Shown here: piece by piece, positions 15,506-24,318 of the stretch | Position numbering within the stretch: position 1 is the first letter of the stretch | Layout of the letters: every line of letters begins with the position of its first letter | Source of the DNA: JBBRQP01 sp038226175 | GTDB taxonomy: Bacteria; Cyanobacteriota; Cyanobacteriia; Gloeobacterales; Anthocerotibacteraceae | Direction: 5' to 3' | Assembly: GCA_038226175.1 (NCBI GenBank) | Contig: JBBRQP010000017.1 | Coordinates: forward strand, 1 to 42,744 | Length of the DNA: 42,744 bases | Position numbers and translations under genes: made by a program | The notes under the pieces: generated by a model | What the model saw: the letters and a program-made list of their open reading frames with translations, nothing else | What the model was told of the DNA's origin: nothing | Database searches by the model: none

Positions 15506-17013
15506 TAGGTTACTCGTTGCGGGATCATCCGACCGCCTTCTTCGCCAGCACTACCTGATTCTAGATATTCAGCGTCGTTATTGACCCGCCAAGGGTCATA
15601 GAGCATATGTCCCGCTTGAATATTGCGCGCAGCTAGTAGCCCGGTCATCATGGCATGGTCTTGATTGTTATAGCGGTGCATCCCATTACGCCCAGCGAGT
15701 TGCAAGTTAGGCAACATTTTTTCGAGGAACAGTCGGATTGTGTCCACATTTTGCCGATAATCATCATCGTAGACCGGGTAGGCTTTAGGGACGCGTACGA
15801 CCGTGCCATCAATAACAAGTTCAGGATCAACAATCCCGAGTTTAGCAATTTCTTTGGTGCCTAGAGCGACGAGGTCTGCATCGCTCATCGTCCAAAGCCC
15901 ATCGCCCTCGAAGCAGAAATATTCCAAGCCCAAACAGGTCAGGGTGGAGTCTGGCACCATTGCCTCAGACCAGTTTTTGAAATTTTGAATCCGTCCGACC
16001 TTGACACCCGAGTCGTGGATATAAATCCAGTTATCAGGAAATAGTTCGGCTTGTTTAATAATTAGAGCCACCGTGATGAAATCGCGGTAGCCAAGACTTT
16101 CTGCCGCTTTGATCACAGCTGGGGGTGCCGCTGGGCGCAGGGCTTGGACGAGCGTACGCATCGGCATTGAGGAGATAAAATGAGCCGCATCATGAGACTG
16201 GGTTAGTCCATTAGCTTGGGTCTCGACAGTTAGCAAGCGGCCCGGTTCCCAGAGTAAACCCGTAACTTTTTGACCCATCAGTACGCGGCCTTGTTTGCGC
16301 TCAACGAGTTCGACGACCATTTCCCACATTTGACCGGGGCCATAGACTGGATAGCGAAACTGGTCAATTAGGCTTTTAATCACCGTGGCGCGGTCTTGAC
16401 CGACTTTTTGAGGAAAGAGAGTGCTGCGAATCAAGCTAGACATCGACAAGCCCTTGATGCGTTGGGCAGCCCAATCCGCACTGATATCGGTACAGGCCAT
16501 GCCCCAGACTTTTTCGGTGTAGGTTTTAAAAAAAGTTTCGTAAAGCCGCTCACCAAAGTTATTGATCACCCAGTCTTCAAAGGATTTGACATTTTGACGG
16601 GGAAAGGCGCGCGCTTTGATGTAGCTAGCCACACACAAGGCTGTGTAGGGCAGACCCAGTTTCTGAAAAGTATCGAGGGGTTTAATGGGATAGGAGAAAA
16701 ATTTACCCTGATAAAAAATACGCGACAAACGACCCCGCGTTACCATCGCTTCGCCGAGGATCTCCGTCCATAGGTCTTCAACTTCTTGAGATTTTGAGAA
16801 AAAGCGATGCCCGCCAATATCAAAACGGAAGCCTTTGTACTCAGCCGTCTGAGAAATGCCACCTACTTTGCTACGGCTCTGTTCAAGGACGGTTACGGCC
16901 TGTCCGTGTTTGACTAATTCATAGGCTGCAGTCAACCCCGCCGGACCTGCTCCAATTACGACTGTGCCTGATTCAGGCTGCACCACGCTTGCTCCTAACT
17001 GCCAAAGCCACAT
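15505..17013 (-). CDS. FAD-dependent oxidoreductase, UDP-galactopyranose-mutase/amine-oxidase-like
   Basis: A 502-residue flavoprotein. The dinucleotide fold is seen as TVVIGAGPAGLTAAYELVKH (about 18-37), followed by the ribose-binding Glu in VLEQSRSKVGG and GFRFDIGGHRFFSK, a pattern shared by UDP-galactopyranose mutases and protoporphyrinogen/amine-oxidase-like enzymes. The C-terminal FAD contact is NGMHRYNNQDHAMMTGL. Cyanobacterial proteins of this kind accompany polysaccharide genes, and the overlap with a gtrA-like gene suggests work on a lipid-linked or nucleotide sugar. The exact reaction is unknown. The N-terminus may really begin 9-15 residues in, because MWLWQLGASV is not usual in the family. 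Confidence 0.8.
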   Translation of the reverse strand: MWLWQLGASVVQPESGTVVIGAGPAGLTAAYELVKHGQAVTVLEQSRSKVGGISQTAEYKGFRFDIGGHRFFSKSQEVEDLWTEILGEAMVTRGRLSRIFYQGKFFSYPIKPLDTFQKLGLPYTALCVASYIKARAFPRQNVKSFEDWVINNFGERLYETFFKTYTEKVWGMACTDISADWAAQRIKGLSMSSLIRSTLFPQKVGQDRATVIKSLIDQFRYPVYGPGQMWEMVVELVERKQGRVLMGQKVTGLLWEPGRLLTVETQANGLTQSHDAAHFISSMPMRTLVQALRPAAPPAVIKAAESLGYRDFITVALIIKQAELFPDNWIYIHDSGVKVGRIQNFKNWSEAMVPDSTLTCLGLEYFCFEGDGLWTMSDADLVALGTKEIAKLGIVDPELVIDGTVVRVPKAYPVYDDDYRQNVDTIRLFLEKMLPNLQLAGRNGMHRYNNQDHAMMTGLLAARNIQAGHMLYDPWRVNNDAEYLESGSAGEEGGRMIPQRVT

Positions 17014-17106
17014 TACGCACTCACGCCACGTTAGCAGTTTTTGCTACACAGGGCTAGCCTAAAGGGTTATTGCTTGGTGTTTTGCGATACGTATACGGGT
17101 AGTAAG

Positions 17107-20100
17107 CTACTCTTGAGCTACGGTCAGCTGACCCACGGTTATGGCTTGAGCTTGGCTATTTTCTAGCTCACTGGGCGGTATTACTTGCCAGAAGCGGGGT
17201 AAATACGCCTCCCAGCGCTCAAGAATCTCGCGAGCCCGGTCACTGTCGGTATAGCGATAATGGGCTTGGATCAAGGCTTTGAGGGCGAGCGCACCACCTG
17301 TTGGTACCCGTTGTAAGCGTTTATCCCCATCCGCATTAAATTTAGCGCCAAAAAGTCCGTCTTCTTCGAGGACATAGGCAATCCCACCGGTCATACCAGC
17401 CCCAAAATTGCGCCCGACCGAACCTAAGACGATAATTACGCCGCCTGTCATATATTCACAGCAATGATCGCCTGCGCCCTCAATGACTGCTTGCGCCCGT
17501 GAGTTGCGCACGGCAAAGCGTTCGCCGGCACGTCCTGCCGCGTAAAGTATCCCGCCAGTGGCACCATAAAGACAAGTGTTGCCAATAATCACGTTTTCGT
17601 AAGAACGATAGGGCGCGTCTTGCAAAGGCCGAATGATAATTTCTCCGCCACTCAAGCCTTTACCCACGTAGTCATTGGCTTCACCATTGAGAACCAAGCG
17701 TACATTTTGGATATTAAAGGCTCCAAAACTTTGCCCCGCTGACCCCGTGAAATTGAGTATGATTTGACCCTGAAAACCCGTATCGCCGTGCTGACGAGCA
17801 ATCAGACCACTGAGGCGCGAACCGACACTGCGGTCGGTGTTCATAATCGCGAAGCTGCGCTCAATAGTTGCATGGTTGACGATAGCTGAGCGGAATTCAG
17901 CATCACACAGCAACGCATCTTCGAGAATTGAGCCATTATCATGGGGCGCGAGCGGTGGGGTTAACCAGTTGCGCTTATCTTTGAGCGGCAAGGTCAAGAG
18001 ACAATCTAAATTGAGCAATGGCTGATCAGGCTTAGCTTTGGGTAAATGTAGCCCAGCGCGTGCTTGAAGTAGATCCACCCGTCCCAAAATCTCACCAAGC
18101 GAACGATAGCCAAGCTCAGCTAAGGTATGCCGGACTTCTTCGGCGATAAACAAGAAAAATTCGACTACAGACTCTGGTGTGCCGGGAAGACGTTTACGCA
18201 GTTCTTCTTTTTGGCTGGTAACGCCGACCGGACAGTTGTTGGTATGACATACCCGCGCCATGATGCAGCCTTCAGCGATCAAGGCTATCGAGCCAAAGCC
18301 ATACTCATTAGCGCCGAGCAAGGCCGCCATGACCACTTCCCAGCCCGCCTTGAGACCACCATCTACCCGCAACAACACCCGCTCACGTAGACCATTAGCG
18401 AGCAAAACCTGATGCACTTCAGCTAGACCCAATTCCCAGGGTAGCCCAGCGTGCTTAATCGAACTCAAGGGAGACGCACCAGTACCGCCATCGTGGCCAG
18501 AGACTTGGATAATATCCGCATTAGCCTTAGCGACCCCGGCAGCAATCGTACCAATGCCGATTTCGGCAACCAGTTTGACTGAGACCTTAGCGTCAGGATT
18601 GATCTGGTGTAAGTCATAGATTAGTTGCGCCAAGTCTTCGATCGAATAAATATCGTGATGCGGCGGCGGCGAAGTGAGTGGCACGCCCGGTTTGGAGCGG
18701 CGCAATTTGGCAATATATTCTGTGACCTTCGGCCCCGGAATTTGACCCCCCTCACCGGGTTTTGCCCCTTGCGCGACTTTGATTTCTAGTTGTTCGGCGG
18801 TTGCTAGATATTCAGGTGTGACGCCAAATCTACCCGAGGCTACCTGACGAATCGCAGAAGAGGCTTTATCTCCCGCTTGCAACGCCCGTAGACCTGGAAA
18901 ATCCGAGCTGATACCCTCGGGCGTAATATGTTGGATTGGCGCAAAACGCAGGGCATCCTCGCCCCCTTCACCAGAATTAGATTTGCCCCCCAAGCGGTTC
19001 ATGGCAATGGCTAGGATCTCGTGGGACTCTTTAGATAAAGCTCCCAAAGACATGCCACCTGTACAAAACCTTTGCACAATAGCGAGCGCGGATTCTACTT
19101 CAGCTAGCGCAATCGCCGGACGATCCGAATGGAAGGTCAGCAGATCGCGTAGGGACATTGGTGGACGCTCTTGTACCAAAGCCCGATATTCTGCAAACTG
19201 AGCTTGACGTTGGCTCGCATCGGTGACTTTTTTGTTGAGACCAATCGCGTTATGAAGGGCTTTGACTAAGGCGGGATTATTACCGTGATACTCTCCATCC
19301 GCCCGATAGCTCATCAAGCCATAGTTAAGCAGCTTCTTGGTTGCAGGAAAGGCTTTGCTATGAAAACGTAGGACTTCCTGACCTAAGCCATCTAATTCGA
19401 GTCCACCTAAGCGTGAGGTTGTCCCCTCAAAACAGCGTCCGATAACCTGGCAACCCAAGCCCACAGCCTCAAAAATTTGCGCGCCAGTGTAGCTGCTCAG
19501 TAGAGAAATCCCCATTTTTGAGAGGATTTTGAGCAGTCCTGCTTCCATGGCTTTTTTGTAATTAAGCTGGGCTTTTTCGGTAGTCAGGCCAATAAAATCA
19601 CTGAACTGAGCGGCTTTAGCGACCGCAATGGGTTCGGCACCGTTGGCTTGGCGTAAAAAAGTCTGGGTTTTTTCGCGTACAAACCAGTGGCGCACGGTCT
19701 CAAAGGCCAAATAAGGACAAATCACCTGCGCCCCATAGCCAATCAAACACGCAAAATGATGGGTACTCCAGCCCTGCGCCGTCTCTACTACAAAGGAACA
19801 AGCCATCCGTAATCCGGCTCGAATCAGATGATAATGCACAGCACCAACGGCGAGTAGTGCTGGAATAGCGCTCTGAGTCTGGCTCACACCCCGGTCACTA
19901 AAAATCAAAATTGTTTTACCCGCTGTCACTGCGCTAAGGGCTTGAGCGCACAGCTGATCGAGGACAGCCTCAAAATCTGCGGACGCCACATCAAATAGTA
20001 AAGATAAGCGCTCACAGCAATAAGGCTCACCAAGCGTTTCGATCGTAGCGAGTTCGCGTTCATTAATAATCGGGCTGCTCAGATGCAAAAGCTGCGCCCC

Positions 20101-21735
20101 GTCAGGACTCGGCACCAACAAATTTGCTCGCCGACCGAGATGCACCTCCAACGACATCACTAATTTTTCGCGTAGAGGGTCAATCGCCGGATTAGTAACT
20201 TGCGCAAACCGCTGCTTAAAATAATCGTAGAGAACCCGTGGTTGCTGAGAAAGGACGGCAAGGGGCGTATCATCACCCATCGAAAAAATTGGTTCACGAC
20301 CAGTTTGTGCCATCGCCTCAATAATATTTTCCACATCTTCGCTGCCATAGCCTAAGGCCAAATGCTCTTGTAGGAGTGTTGCGGCGGATTGCTGTGGCTG
20401 ATCGATAAAGGCTTGGGGGGTGAGATTAGTGCGTTGGCTACGAATCCATGCGCCGTAGGGATATTGCTGAGCAACGGCTTGCTTGATCTGCCAGTTTTTT
20501 TGGACTTCGCCTGTCGTCAGATCAACTGCGAGCATTTGTCCAGGACCGAGACGACCTTTTTCGATAAACTCAGCAATGGGCGTATCGACAACCCCGACTT
20601 CGGAGCCGACAATTACCGTACCATCAGCCAAAAGCGTGTAGCGCGCCGGACGCAAACCATTGCGATCCAACAGAGCCCCTACACTCTTGCCATCACTGTA
20701 AGCAATCAAAGCTGGGCCATCCCAGGCTTCCATCAAACCGCTGTAATACTCATAAAAATCAGTCACTTCCGGGTAAGCCGCAAGTTCGGGTTGGTCATGG
20801 TAGGCTTCGGGGATCAGTTGCATCAAGGCCGCAGCTGGGGTTTGTCCCGAGCGTACCAAGAGTTCTAGTGCATTATCTAGGCTCGCTGAGTCAGAACCTT
20901 CTGCAAAAACGAGCGGATTGAGATCACCCCGGCGGCCTTGCCAAACCGGATGATCCAAACCAGATTCACGCGCCCGCATCCAGTTGCGGTTACCCAACAA
21001 CGTATTGATTTCGCCGTTGTGACCCAATAAACGCAGGGGTTGTGCCAACCGCCAACGCGGCACGGTGTTGGTGCTAAAGCGCCGATGATAAACCGCCCAA
21101 TGGCTCTCAAAAGCTGGGTTCATCAGATCAGGATAAAAGTGTCCCAAAACCTCTGAGCGCACCATGGCCTTATAGATGACCGTCCGGCAAGAGAGTGAAG
21201 CCACATAAAAATGCTCTCCTTGGGCATGGCCTAGCCAAGGCCGCATCATTTGTTTGCGCGCCAAGAGTAGATGACGTTCTACTTCATCTTCTAACCACGA
21301 CGGCGGAGCTGTTAAGATTATTTGTTCGATAAGCGGACAAGTTTTAGCCGCCCATTTACCCAAAACTTGTGGCTGTGTCGGTACAACCCGCCAGCCATTG
21401 ACAACAAAACCTTCTTTAACTAAAACTTCTTCGGTAGTTTGGCGACAAGCATCTGGGACATCAGGCGGCAAAAAGACCATCCCGACAGCCATCTGACCCG
21501 CTAGTTTCCAACCCTCAGTTGCCAGCAGACCCCAAGGAATCGCAGTTAAAATACCCGCTCCGTCACCACTATCGCCGTCTGCACCACAGCCGCCACGATG
21601 CTCCATGCAATTGAGGGCATGTAGGCTCTCACCAATGACACGATAGCTCGCTTGCGGGCGGTAGATAAAACCTACGCCGCAGGCATCATGTTCCTCAAGC
21701 CAAGGCTGGAAAGGTAAAGACGGGATTTGGGTCAT
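17107..21735 (-). CDS. glsF: ferredoxin-dependent glutamate synthase (Fd-GOGAT)
   Basis: Glutamate synthase transfers glutamine amide nitrogen to 2-oxoglutarate, closing ammonium assimilation. At 1542 residues this is the large-subunit type. The glutaminase starts with the catalytic Cys at residue 19 (EEHDACGVGF), exposed after removal of a short leader, then NCMEHRGGCGADGDSGDGAG. The synthase/FMN domain has GEGGEDALRFAPIQ, KPGEGGQIPGPKV and SGHDGGTGASPLSS; the 3Fe-4S cysteines are C-x5-C-x4-C in CIMARVCHTNNC. The glycine-rich C-terminal beta-helix follows. The N-terminal block is closer to plant and cyanobacterial ferredoxin enzymes than to NADH GltB, and no small subunit gltD is adjacent. 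It sits near ntcA; no clear NtcA box was found before it. Confidence 0.95.
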   Translation of the reverse strand: MTQIPSLPFQPWLEEHDACGVGFIYRPQASYRVIGESLHALNCMEHRGGCGADGDSGDGAGILTAIPWGLLATEGWKLAGQMAVGMVFLPPDVPDACRQTTEEVLVKEGFVVNGWRVVPTQPQVLGKWAAKTCPLIEQIILTAPPSWLEDEVERHLLLARKQMMRPWLGHAQGEHFYVASLSCRTVIYKAMVRSEVLGHFYPDLMNPAFESHWAVYHRRFSTNTVPRWRLAQPLRLLGHNGEINTLLGNRNWMRARESGLDHPVWQGRRGDLNPLVFAEGSDSASLDNALELLVRSGQTPAAALMQLIPEAYHDQPELAAYPEVTDFYEYYSGLMEAWDGPALIAYSDGKSVGALLDRNGLRPARYTLLADGTVIVGSEVGVVDTPIAEFIEKGRLGPGQMLAVDLTTGEVQKNWQIKQAVAQQYPYGAWIRSQRTNLTPQAFIDQPQQSAATLLQEHLALGYGSEDVENIIEAMAQTGREPIFSMGDDTPLAVLSQQPRVLYDYFKQRFAQVTNPAIDPLREKLVMSLEVHLGRRANLLVPSPDGAQLLHLSSPIINERELATIETLGEPYCCERLSLLFDVASADFEAVLDQLCAQALSAVTAGKTILIFSDRGVSQTQSAIPALLAVGAVHYHLIRAGLRMACSFVVETAQGWSTHHFACLIGYGAQVICPYLAFETVRHWFVREKTQTFLRQANGAEPIAVAKAAQFSDFIGLTTEKAQLNYKKAMEAGLLKILSKMGISLLSSYTGAQIFEAVGLGCQVIGRCFEGTTSRLGGLELDGLGQEVLRFHSKAFPATKKLLNYGLMSYRADGEYHGNNPALVKALHNAIGLNKKVTDASQRQAQFAEYRALVQERPPMSLRDLLTFHSDRPAIALAEVESALAIVQRFCTGGMSLGALSKESHEILAIAMNRLGGKSNSGEGGEDALRFAPIQHITPEGISSDFPGLRALQAGDKASSAIRQVASGRFGVTPEYLATAEQLEIKVAQGAKPGEGGQIPGPKVTEYIAKLRRSKPGVPLTSPPPHHDIYSIEDLAQLIYDLHQINPDAKVSVKLVAEIGIGTIAAGVAKANADIIQVSGHDGGTGASPLSSIKHAGLPWELGLAEVHQVLLANGLRERVLLRVDGGLKAGWEVVMAALLGANEYGFGSIALIAEGCIMARVCHTNNCPVGVTSQKEELRKRLPGTPESVVEFFLFIAEEVRHTLAELGYRSLGEILGRVDLLQARAGLHLPKAKPDQPLLNLDCLLTLPLKDKRNWLTPPLAPHDNGSILEDALLCDAEFRSAIVNHATIERSFAIMNTDRSVGSRLSGLIARQHGDTGFQGQIILNFTGSAGQSFGAFNIQNVRLVLNGEANDYVGKGLSGGEIIIRPLQDAPYRSYENVIIGNTCLYGATGGILYAAGRAGERFAVRNSRAQAVIEGAGDHCCEYMTGGVIIVLGSVGRNFGAGMTGGIAYVLEEDGLFGAKFNADGDKRLQRVPTGGALALKALIQAHYRYTDSDRAREILERWEAYLPRFWQVIPPSELENSQAQAITVGQLTVAQE

Positions 21736-22264
21736 CGTGAAGGGTCTAAATCAGGCTGGGTCTCCAGTGTGACATACTTTTCAAAAAGCCGTAAAGTCTG
21801 AGTAATCAGAAACTACACGCCCTGGCAAAATTCTTCAAAAGGCACTAATCTAGCCGCTAGCTGCGACATAACCATCGCGCCCGTCACCGCCCCCATCAAA
21901 GCGTCGTGAACCGCTGTTAGTACGTCGTCTGAGCTTTTTGACGTATTCCCGGTTGCGTTGTTGTTTTTCGCGGCGCAAGTCACGTTTCTTAGCCACGGAA
22001 CCCCCGGGCCAACGTGCCAAGATTAAAACAGGTGACAGTCAAAGACATGCAGAAAACCTTCGTAAAAAATCTGTATCATTATTCTACCCTAGATCAAGAG
22101 CTGGGATTGGGCTAGCGCACTTGCAATAATTTTTTAGATAAAGAAGATGCTAAGTCGAGCAACGCGTAATATAGTATGGCTAGTACAACACTCTGCAATA
22201 CTTTTCTCATAATCAAGGTGTGCTGAGTGCAGTCTTTACATCCCGTAGTTAGGTCGCGTCAGCC
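21736..22264. other. intergenic region between glsF and psbO
   Basis: About 530 nt holding the divergent promoters of glsF and psbO. It contains one candidate small basic ORF (21850-21996 or from 22020, minus) and an overlapping second open frame on the same strand ending at 21813. I see no convincing -35/-10 pair, hairpin terminator or RNA gene. Confidence 0.4.
21850..22020 (-). CDS. candidate small basic protein
   Basis: On the minus strand the frame from TTG 22020 (or GTG 21996) to TAG 21850 encodes 56 (or 48) residues. The N-terminal half is strongly basic and helical (VAKKRDLRREKQQRNREYV, then KKLRRR), and the tail is rich in Gly and Asp (RRFDGGGDGRDGY). This resembles small conserved basic proteins of cyanobacteria, possibly RNA- or ribosome-associated, but I cannot name it with certainty. 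No ATG or clear Shine-Dalgarno is present. A second open frame on the same strand overlaps it, so one of the two is fortuitous or a remnant. Confidence 0.4.
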   Translation of the reverse strand: MARWPGGSVAKKRDLRREKQQRNREYVKKLRRRTNSGSRRFDGGGDGRDGYVAASG

Positions 22265-23059
22265 ATGAAAACTTTGTCGAATCCCATCGCTCCTCAAAAT
22301 TTAATCTTAGCGCTCAGTATTTGCGTGGTCGCCCTGACAGGTTGCAGTTCCGATAAAACCATCGGAGCCACAGCAGAAAGGCAGTACACTGGTAACCCCG
22401 TAGGTTGTCCTAAGGCCAGTGCCGAAGGCCGTGGCACACTCGCTGTTACCCCTGGCGTCAGCAAAATAGCTACCAATCTCTGTTTTGAAGCCCAAGAGGC
22501 TTCCTTTGAGGGCAAACCGGCCAAAATCATCTGGGGCACGACTGCGCCTTTAGGCCCAGCCGCTGGCGAATTAACCAAAACTGATAAGGGGCTAAGCCTG
22601 ATTATTGGTAAGGGTGGCATCAATACTCAAGGTCGTACCGGAACCCAGATGACCTTACAGCAAGGTAGTAAGCGCATTGCGGTTAATTTCACCGTTAATG
22701 CTCTCGATACCGTCGCCGTCGCCAGTAGTGCTGTAGATACCGCTACCAACTTTAACGGTAGCGTCACTGTACCGCCCTTACGTGGGTTGAATTATCTTGA
22801 TTCTCGCGGTCGTGGTAATGATGTGGGCTACGAAGAACCGACGGCTTTTTATGCCAGTGGGGGGCAATACGCAAAAGACAGTACCAAAAAATCCCAAGGC
22901 CGTCCGCTAGAAACCGGAAAAATTCAATTGCTGGTCAAGACCATCAATCCTGAGACCGGAGAAATTTCTGGTGAATTTGTAAGTGAGCAGCCGACGGGTG
23001 CTTCGACCGAGGTTGGTGAAGTCGAGATCAAAGGTCGTTTCCTGGGTACCTTTAAGTAG
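22265..23059 (+). CDS. psbO: photosystem II manganese-stabilising protein PsbO (divergent)
   Basis: PsbO sits on the lumenal side of photosystem II and stabilises the oxygen-evolving cluster. The 264-residue precursor has a lipobox-like LTGC at residues 24-27. The disulfide cysteines are retained (NPVGCPKAS and NLCFEAQ). Family blocks are clear in the C-terminal half: TNFNGSVTVPPLRGLNYLDS, RGRGNDVGYE, TGEISGEFVSEQPTG and the terminal EVEIKGRFLG. The usual N-terminal LTYDEI-GTGLAN segment ahead of the first Cys is missing or replaced, and the first half is poorly conserved. The start ATG has no strong ribosome site. It is monocistronic, with a strong hairpin after it. No second psbO copy is in the window. 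Confidence 0.88.
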   Translation: MKTLSNPIAPQNLILALSICVVALTGCSSDKTIGATAERQYTGNPVGCPKASAEGRGTLAVTPGVSKIATNLCFEAQEASFEGKPAKIIWGTTAPLGPAAGELTKTDKGLSLIIGKGGINTQGRTGTQMTLQQGSKRIAVNFTVNALDTVAVASSAVDTATNFNGSVTVPPLRGLNYLDSRGRGNDVGYEEPTAFYASGGQYAKDSTKKSQGRPLETGKIQLLVKTINPETGEISGEFVSEQPTGASTEVGEVEIKGRFLGTFK

Positions 23060-23079
23060 ATAAAGTGTTTTAAAAATAG

Positions 23080-23152
23080 CCTCTGTCCTCCACCAATGCA
23101 CGTCATGCCGTCTAGCGGATGGCTCTGTAAATCTAGGACAGAGGTTGTTTTT
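23080..23152 (+). terminator. intrinsic terminator after psbO
   Basis: CCTCTGTCCT (23080-23089) pairs perfectly over 10 bp with AGGACAGAGG (23135-23144), followed by TTGTTTTT; a matching A-run precedes the first arm. The loop of 45 nt is long. The T-rich end lies just before bvdR, so this element probably separates the two genes. Confidence 0.75.
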
Positions 23153-23168
23153 ATGATTGGGGACAGAC

Positions 23169-24146
23169 ATGATGCAAGTCGGAATCTTTGGCACAGGCTA
23201 CGCGGCACGGGCGCGTGGTCTAGCGCTACAAGCTGATGGACGCGCCACACTGCGCTGGTTTGTGGGACGCGATCCCCAAAAAACCGAGACCTTAGCTCAA
23301 GAGTTTCAGACTAAAGCTTACACAGATTGGCGTTTGGCTTTGGCAGACCCGTTGGTTGATTTGGTTTTTGTAGGTACAGCCAATAGCTCCCACGAACCCT
23401 TGGTGCGTCAAGCCTTATTAGTTAACAAACACGTCGTTGTCGAATATCCACTGGCCTTGACCTATGCCCAAGCCGTAGCGTTGGTTGCCCTTGCCCAGGA
23501 GCGAGGCTGTCTATTGCATGTCGAGCATATTGAGTTACTCAGTACCATTCACCATAATCTCAAGACCGAGCTTACGACCGTGGGTCAGCCTCTTTATGTC
23601 CGTTACACCACCCAAACCCCAGCCCACCCAGCTCCTGAGCGCTGGAGTTATAACCTTGAAATATTTGGTTTTCCGTTGATTGGTGCCGTATCGCGGCTAG
23701 GTCGTCTAATTGATTTGTTGGGTGAAGTCACCGCAGTGCGCTGTCAAAATCAGTATACTGATGTGCGAGATGGCTATTTTCAGAGTTGTTATTGCGCCGC
23801 TCAGTTGACCTTTGCCAGCGGAACCATCGGTGATTTGCTGTATGCCAAGGGTGTGGGTGTCTGGCGTTCGCAAGTGATTTTAGATATTCAAGGCATGACA
23901 GGTAGTTTGCATCTAGACCGCGAAACTATTACCGTCTATGCAGCAGGTGAACCACGTATCCTCGAGGCTGGTGGACGGCGAGGACTTTTTTTGCGTGATA
24001 CCCAAGCCGTACTCGATCATCTCCTCGAAGATAAACTCCTTTATATTTCTCAAAAGCAGGCGCTCTATGCCATGCAAGTTGCCGAAGCCTGTGCCGAATC
24101 AGCGGCGACAGGCGATGTAGTCAGAGTATTAGCTGATAACTGTTGA
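23169..24146 (+). CDS. bvdR: biliverdin reductase BvdR (Gfo/Idh/MocA fold)
   Basis: BvdR reduces biliverdin IX-alpha to bilirubin with NADPH. The N-terminal Rossmann motif is VGIFGTGYAARARG, and the segment HVVVEYPLALTYAQAVAL followed by LLHVEHIELL is the pattern of the cyanobacterial enzyme, as is PERWSYNLEIFGFPLIGA-type sequence in the second domain and RRGLFLRDTQAVLDHLL near the end. Two adjacent ATGs at 23169 and 23172 are the likely starts, with GGGGA upstream; an upstream TTG is unlikely. The length of about 325 residues fits. It links to phycobilin turnover. Other Gfo/Idh/MocA dehydrogenases are the alternative, but the match to BvdR blocks is good. Confidence 0.88.
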   Translation: MMQVGIFGTGYAARARGLALQADGRATLRWFVGRDPQKTETLAQEFQTKAYTDWRLALADPLVDLVFVGTANSSHEPLVRQALLVNKHVVVEYPLALTYAQAVALVALAQERGCLLHVEHIELLSTIHHNLKTELTTVGQPLYVRYTTQTPAHPAPERWSYNLEIFGFPLIGAVSRLGRLIDLLGEVTAVRCQNQYTDVRDGYFQSCYCAAQLTFASGTIGDLLYAKGVGVWRSQVILDIQGMTGSLHLDRETITVYAAGEPRILEAGGRRGLFLRDTQAVLDHLLEDKLLYISQKQALYAMQVAEACAESAATGDVVRVLADNC

Positions 24147-24318
24147 GATAGCACGCGGGTTTAATAGAGACGCGATTGCGCACCTACTTAGATGACTGAA
24201 ACCATATCTTCAACTAAAGTCTATAAAGACTGTATACCCATGCATTTTGAGATGACTTGATGGCTGCCCTAAAGTATCTGGGTATAGGTTATGGTAGAGA
24301 GAGATTTTAGGAAATTCC

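Noticed and set aside
21790..21830. NtcA box upstream of glsF
   Set aside because: The best candidate on the minus strand is GTA-N9-TAC, one base too long, and no -10 element follows at the required spacing.
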